Of a stretch of DNA of 9,747 nt, positions 7,521 to 9,747 are shown piece by piece (position 1 is the stretch's first letter; every line of letters starts with the position of its first letter). Made by a program: the position numbers and the translations under genes. Source of the DNA: Bacteroidetes bacterium UBA2234. GTDB lineage: Bacteria > Bacteroidota > Bacteroidia > NS11-12g > UBA955. The stretch spans positions 15,398 through 25,144 of the forward strand of contig DDYM01000071.1 of assembly GCA_002347985.1 (NCBI GenBank), given 5' to 3'. The notes beneath the pieces are model-generated. The model ran no database searches. It saw nothing but the letters and a program-made list of their open reading frames with translations, and had not been told where the DNA came from.

Positions 7521-9574
7521 TCTACTTCTCTTGGGATGGAAGCCGCCGGAGGCGGCGTTATCGTGATACCAAAGGTAATCCATCGTGGCATCAATGGTAC
7601 ACTTGCAATTTCCTTGTATTGGGTGTTCAATACGTTTTGTGCGTTTACCCAAAAGGAATACTGATAAGGCCATTTGGTTGGTGCTGGTACTTCATCGGGC
7701 AAATAAGTTAAACCTGTGCCTTTGATCTTTCGTTTCAGCTGGTAAGCCAATCGCATATCCAACATCGAATAGCCACTCCCTGCATCAAAGCCGGCAGCTG
7801 TGCGCTCCATGTATCGGAATTGTGTGGTGAACTGTAGGCCGAATTTGGTTTGTATGTTCAACGAAGCCATGTATTGTTTGGGTAAGAAGTTTACAGCGTA
7901 CTGTGAATATCCCTTCATTTGCACTTCGTAACTCAACTGCCTCAATTGCGTTGCGCCCAGCGTCCATCGCACCGAAGCAAGACCCCATTTTGATTGTGCC
8001 AATGCGGAAGAGTTACGGATGTATTTGTTGCCTACGACTCTGAACTCGTAGCCCTCGATCCAGAAATTGGTTCCCATCAAATTTACGGGCTGCCAGGGCG
8101 CATTTAGTGAATCCTTGATTCGGTCAATCATCTGCTGCTGGGTTCTGCGAAAAACGCCTCCTTGGATTTGGATTTTTTGACCGGTTTTGCGCAATCCCAT
8201 TTCGAAGGTTTTGGCAGATTCTGGCAACAAATGAGGATTGCCAACATTGGACGGACCGCTGTAGTATAAATCGGTATAGGTGGGGAGTCTTTGTCCGTTT
8301 CCAACCGACGCGAAAAAATTCAATTTGGGTCCGTTTATGGATTTGTGGTTCATCAAGTACACTAGCAAATCTGCCCCGGGGTATAGTTTCTGCCCGGTCT
8401 CCTTGCTAAATAAGCGATACACTCCAAAGCTCACTTTTACCCGCGAGATGGGTTGCGCGGCGATGTCGACATAGTTGGCGTAAAACGTACGTTCGTGGTT
8501 GCCCAGATTGCTGCTTTCCAACCATTCTTTGCGCGACTCAACACCCACCGCCAATTGCCAATGCTCGCGGGCTACTTGGTAAGTGATTTCGGGCATGAAG
8601 GTGGTGCTGTTGTGGAAATTCTGATACAAGGCCGGGTTTGAGCGCACAAATACGTAGTGATCGTTGTTGTATCTGGCGTTGATTTTGGCTTCTAGCTGAC
8701 CAATTTTCAACTTTTTTATCGCCCCGAATGATCCCAATTGGGTATTCACCGTTTCAAAGGAGTTTTTATCGGCTGGTGCAGCATAAAATCCATTGGCGCC
8801 GAATGCGTTGTGGATGATTCCACCCAAGAAGTAAAGTTGAACATCGCGGTCGTTTACCGGCACAGAGGTCAGTTTGATGCTACTACGAAACGTGCGAAAA
8901 TCGGTGTTGGGTCGGTATCCATTGCCTTGGTCAAATCCTGCGCTGACCCAACCTTGTACAATGTCGCCCTGCAAACCCGCCATGATTCTTACACCTTTGT
9001 TGTTGTAGTTGTTTTGGGTTGTGGTGTCTTTGTTGAACCCGCTGCCCACGTAGGTTGTGGCATAGATGCCGGGGTTGGCTGATTTCAATGTTACGATGTT
9101 CACCACACCGCTGAGTGCATTGATTCCATATCTGCGGGCTGCGGCGCCTTTGATGATTTCGATGCGTTCGATGGCTTCCGGCGGCACCATTAAATTGAGC
9201 ATATGATGTCCGGTTTGGGGGTCGGTAAGACGTACGCCATCAATGAGTACCAATACTTGGTCGAATGTGCCTCCCTGAATTTGGATATCGGCTTGTACGC
9301 CGTTCGGGCCTCTTTGTCTCAAGTCCACGCCTTCGATGTAGCCAAGTAATTCTGCGGTCGTTTGCACGGGGATGTTGGCAATGTCTTTGCGCGATAGAAT
9401 GGTGATGTTGCTGCCAAGGTCTTGCGCGGCGACATTGAGTTTGCCAGCTTTGATGTCAACGCCCATGATGAGTTCCGGACCTGAATTTTGCGCTTGTGCG
9501 ATGTAGGGGCTAACGCAAAAAAAGGCGCATAAGAATGCACCCTTTTTTACTGTTTTTAATCGAAATGAATTCAT
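7505..9574 (-). CDS. TonB-dependent outer membrane receptor, BtuB-like
   Basis: An outer membrane beta-barrel transporter for an unidentified ligand, energised by TonB. The 689-residue protein has a signal peptide (basic 5-11, hydrophobic 12-25, likely cleavage after AQA at 28). The plug domain covers about 50-165: NITILSRKDIANIP, AELLGYIEGVDLRQRG, IQIQGGTFDQVLVLIDGVRL, IERIEIIKGAAARRYGINA and GVVNIVTL. The rest is the 22-strand barrel, with a late strand WVNAQNVLNTQYKEI. The SusC-type N-terminal extension domain is absent and no SusD gene is adjacent, so a starch-type complex is not indicated; cobalamin or a siderophore is possible but unproved. The last strand RWITFGITIT is followed by 16 extra residues (PPPAASIPREVEIISK) instead of ending on an aromatic residue. 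The gene starts two bases after the preceding stop. Confidence 0.92.
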   Translation of the reverse strand: MNSFRLKTVKKGAFLCAFFCVSPYIAQAQNSGPELIMGVDIKAGKLNVAAQDLGSNITILSRKDIANIPVQTTAELLGYIEGVDLRQRGPNGVQADIQIQGGTFDQVLVLIDGVRLTDPQTGHHMLNLMVPPEAIERIEIIKGAAARRYGINALSGVVNIVTLKSANPGIYATTYVGSGFNKDTTTQNNYNNKGVRIMAGLQGDIVQGWVSAGFDQGNGYRPNTDFRTFRSSIKLTSVPVNDRDVQLYFLGGIIHNAFGANGFYAAPADKNSFETVNTQLGSFGAIKKLKIGQLEAKINARYNNDHYVFVRSNPALYQNFHNSTTFMPEITYQVAREHWQLAVGVESRKEWLESSNLGNHERTFYANYVDIAAQPISRVKVSFGVYRLFSKETGQKLYPGADLLVYLMNHKSINGPKLNFFASVGNGQRLPTYTDLYYSGPSNVGNPHLLPESAKTFEMGLRKTGQKIQIQGGVFRRTQQQMIDRIKDSLNAPWQPVNLMGTNFWIEGYEFRVVGNKYIRNSSALAQSKWGLASVRWTLGATQLRQLSYEVQMKGYSQYAVNFLPKQYMASLNIQTKFGLQFTTQFRYMERTAAGFDAGSGYSMLDMRLAYQLKRKIKGTGLTYLPDEVPAPTKWPYQYSFWVNAQNVLNTQYKEIASVPLMPRWITFGITITPPPAASIPREVEIISK
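7542..7556. repeat. GC-rich inverted repeat inside the receptor 3' end
   Basis: GCCGCC and GGCGGC form a perfect 6-bp stem with a 3-base loop, inside the codons for the PPPAA part of the receptor's C-terminal tail. No T-run follows on either strand, so a terminator is not supported. It could slow transcription or form a small mRNA hairpin near the receptor stop. Confidence 0.5.
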
Positions 9575-9576
9575 TG

Positions 9577-9747
9577 TTAGTTGTTTTGTGCCTTTTCAAT
9601 TGCTTTCAGCAACAAGGAACGGTGCGCTTTGGTTTCTGCAGTTCCTGGATTGGCTTTGAGCATGTCTTGGATACGAGTGATTTCGCCATACATCGCCGCT
9701 TTTGAAATCGCATCATAAGGATTTTTATCGGCTTGAAGCGCACCCGC
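9577..9747 (-). CDS. unrecognised protein, C-terminal 56 residues only
   Basis: Reading the minus strand in from the window edge gives 56 codons and a TAA at 9579-9577; the start lies outside. The fragment contains NPYDAISKAAMYGEI, then RIQDMLKANPG, then HRSLLLKAIEKAQNN. It looks like two or three amphipathic helices with many charged residues and no cysteines. I do not recognise the family; a helical C-terminal domain of a larger enzyme is possible. The frame is supported by its uninterrupted length, by minus-strand codon use like its neighbours, and by the stop lying only two bases before the receptor's ATG. That spacing implies a shared transcript and translational coupling, so its function may bear on the receptor's ligand. 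Confidence 0.6.
   Translation of the reverse strand, partial: AGALQADKNPYDAISKAAMYGEITRIQDMLKANPGTAETKAHRSLLLKAIEKAQNN

Noticed and set aside
7542..7556. GC hairpin as a terminator after the receptor
   Set aside because: It lies inside the coding region, has only 6 bp, and no T-run follows; the DUF423 gene downstream appears co-transcribed.
7479..7673. N-terminal extension of the DUF423 frame to 7673
   Set aside because: The extension overlaps the receptor coding region in another frame and lacks family similarity; DUF423 proteins begin at the MKTHQLIG-like first membrane segment.

Overview
The window looks like chromosomal DNA of a member of the Bacteroidota. Three things suggest this. The start codons have no clear Shine-Dalgarno sequence. 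One upstream region carries a perfect Bacteroidota-type -7 box (TAnnTTTG form, TAACTTTG at 4570-4577). The gene families are also typical of the phylum: a BadF-type sugar kinase, a NUDIX-winged-helix sugar regulator, a YbiT-like ABC-F protein and an FKBP-type lipoprotein. The genus cannot be named from the sequence. No insertion sequences, tRNA or rRNA genes, CRISPR arrays or phage genes were seen.

Left block (1-3651, minus strand) is an alpha-glucoside phosphorolysis operon. In transcription order it holds a BadF/BadG-type sugar kinase (3651-2794), beta-phosphoglucomutase (2794-2156) and a GH65 maltose phosphorylase (2135 to beyond base 1, C-terminus missing). The first two genes overlap by one base (TAATG) and the third starts 20 bases later. 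Together they can turn maltose plus phosphate into glucose and beta-glucose 1-phosphate, convert the latter to glucose 6-phosphate, and perhaps phosphorylate the free glucose. The kinase step is an inference.

Divergent from this operon is a NUDIX plus winged-helix protein (3770-4540, plus strand) whose NUDIX box has lost catalytic glutamates. It resembles the NrtR/AraR type of sugar-sensing regulator and is the obvious candidate regulator of the operon. The 118-base gap between the two start codons carries a 17-bp inverted repeat overlapping a possible promoter of the kinase operon.

Middle block (4541-7050, plus strand): a -7 promoter box, a YbiT-like ABC-F ATPase with a degenerate second Walker A, and an FKBP-like lipoprotein 15 bases behind it. 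The block ends in a strong hairpin of 18 bp that can terminate transcription from both sides.

Right block (7104-9747, minus strand): the C-terminal 56 residues of an unrecognised protein, a BtuB-like TonB-dependent receptor starting two bases after it, and a small DUF423 membrane protein 26 bases after the receptor. A diverged 21-bp tandem duplication lies at the receptor/DUF423 junction. In the samples I counted, plus-strand genes favour G/T at third codon positions and minus-strand genes favour A/C. This suggests a replication-strand skew with the given strand as leading strand.
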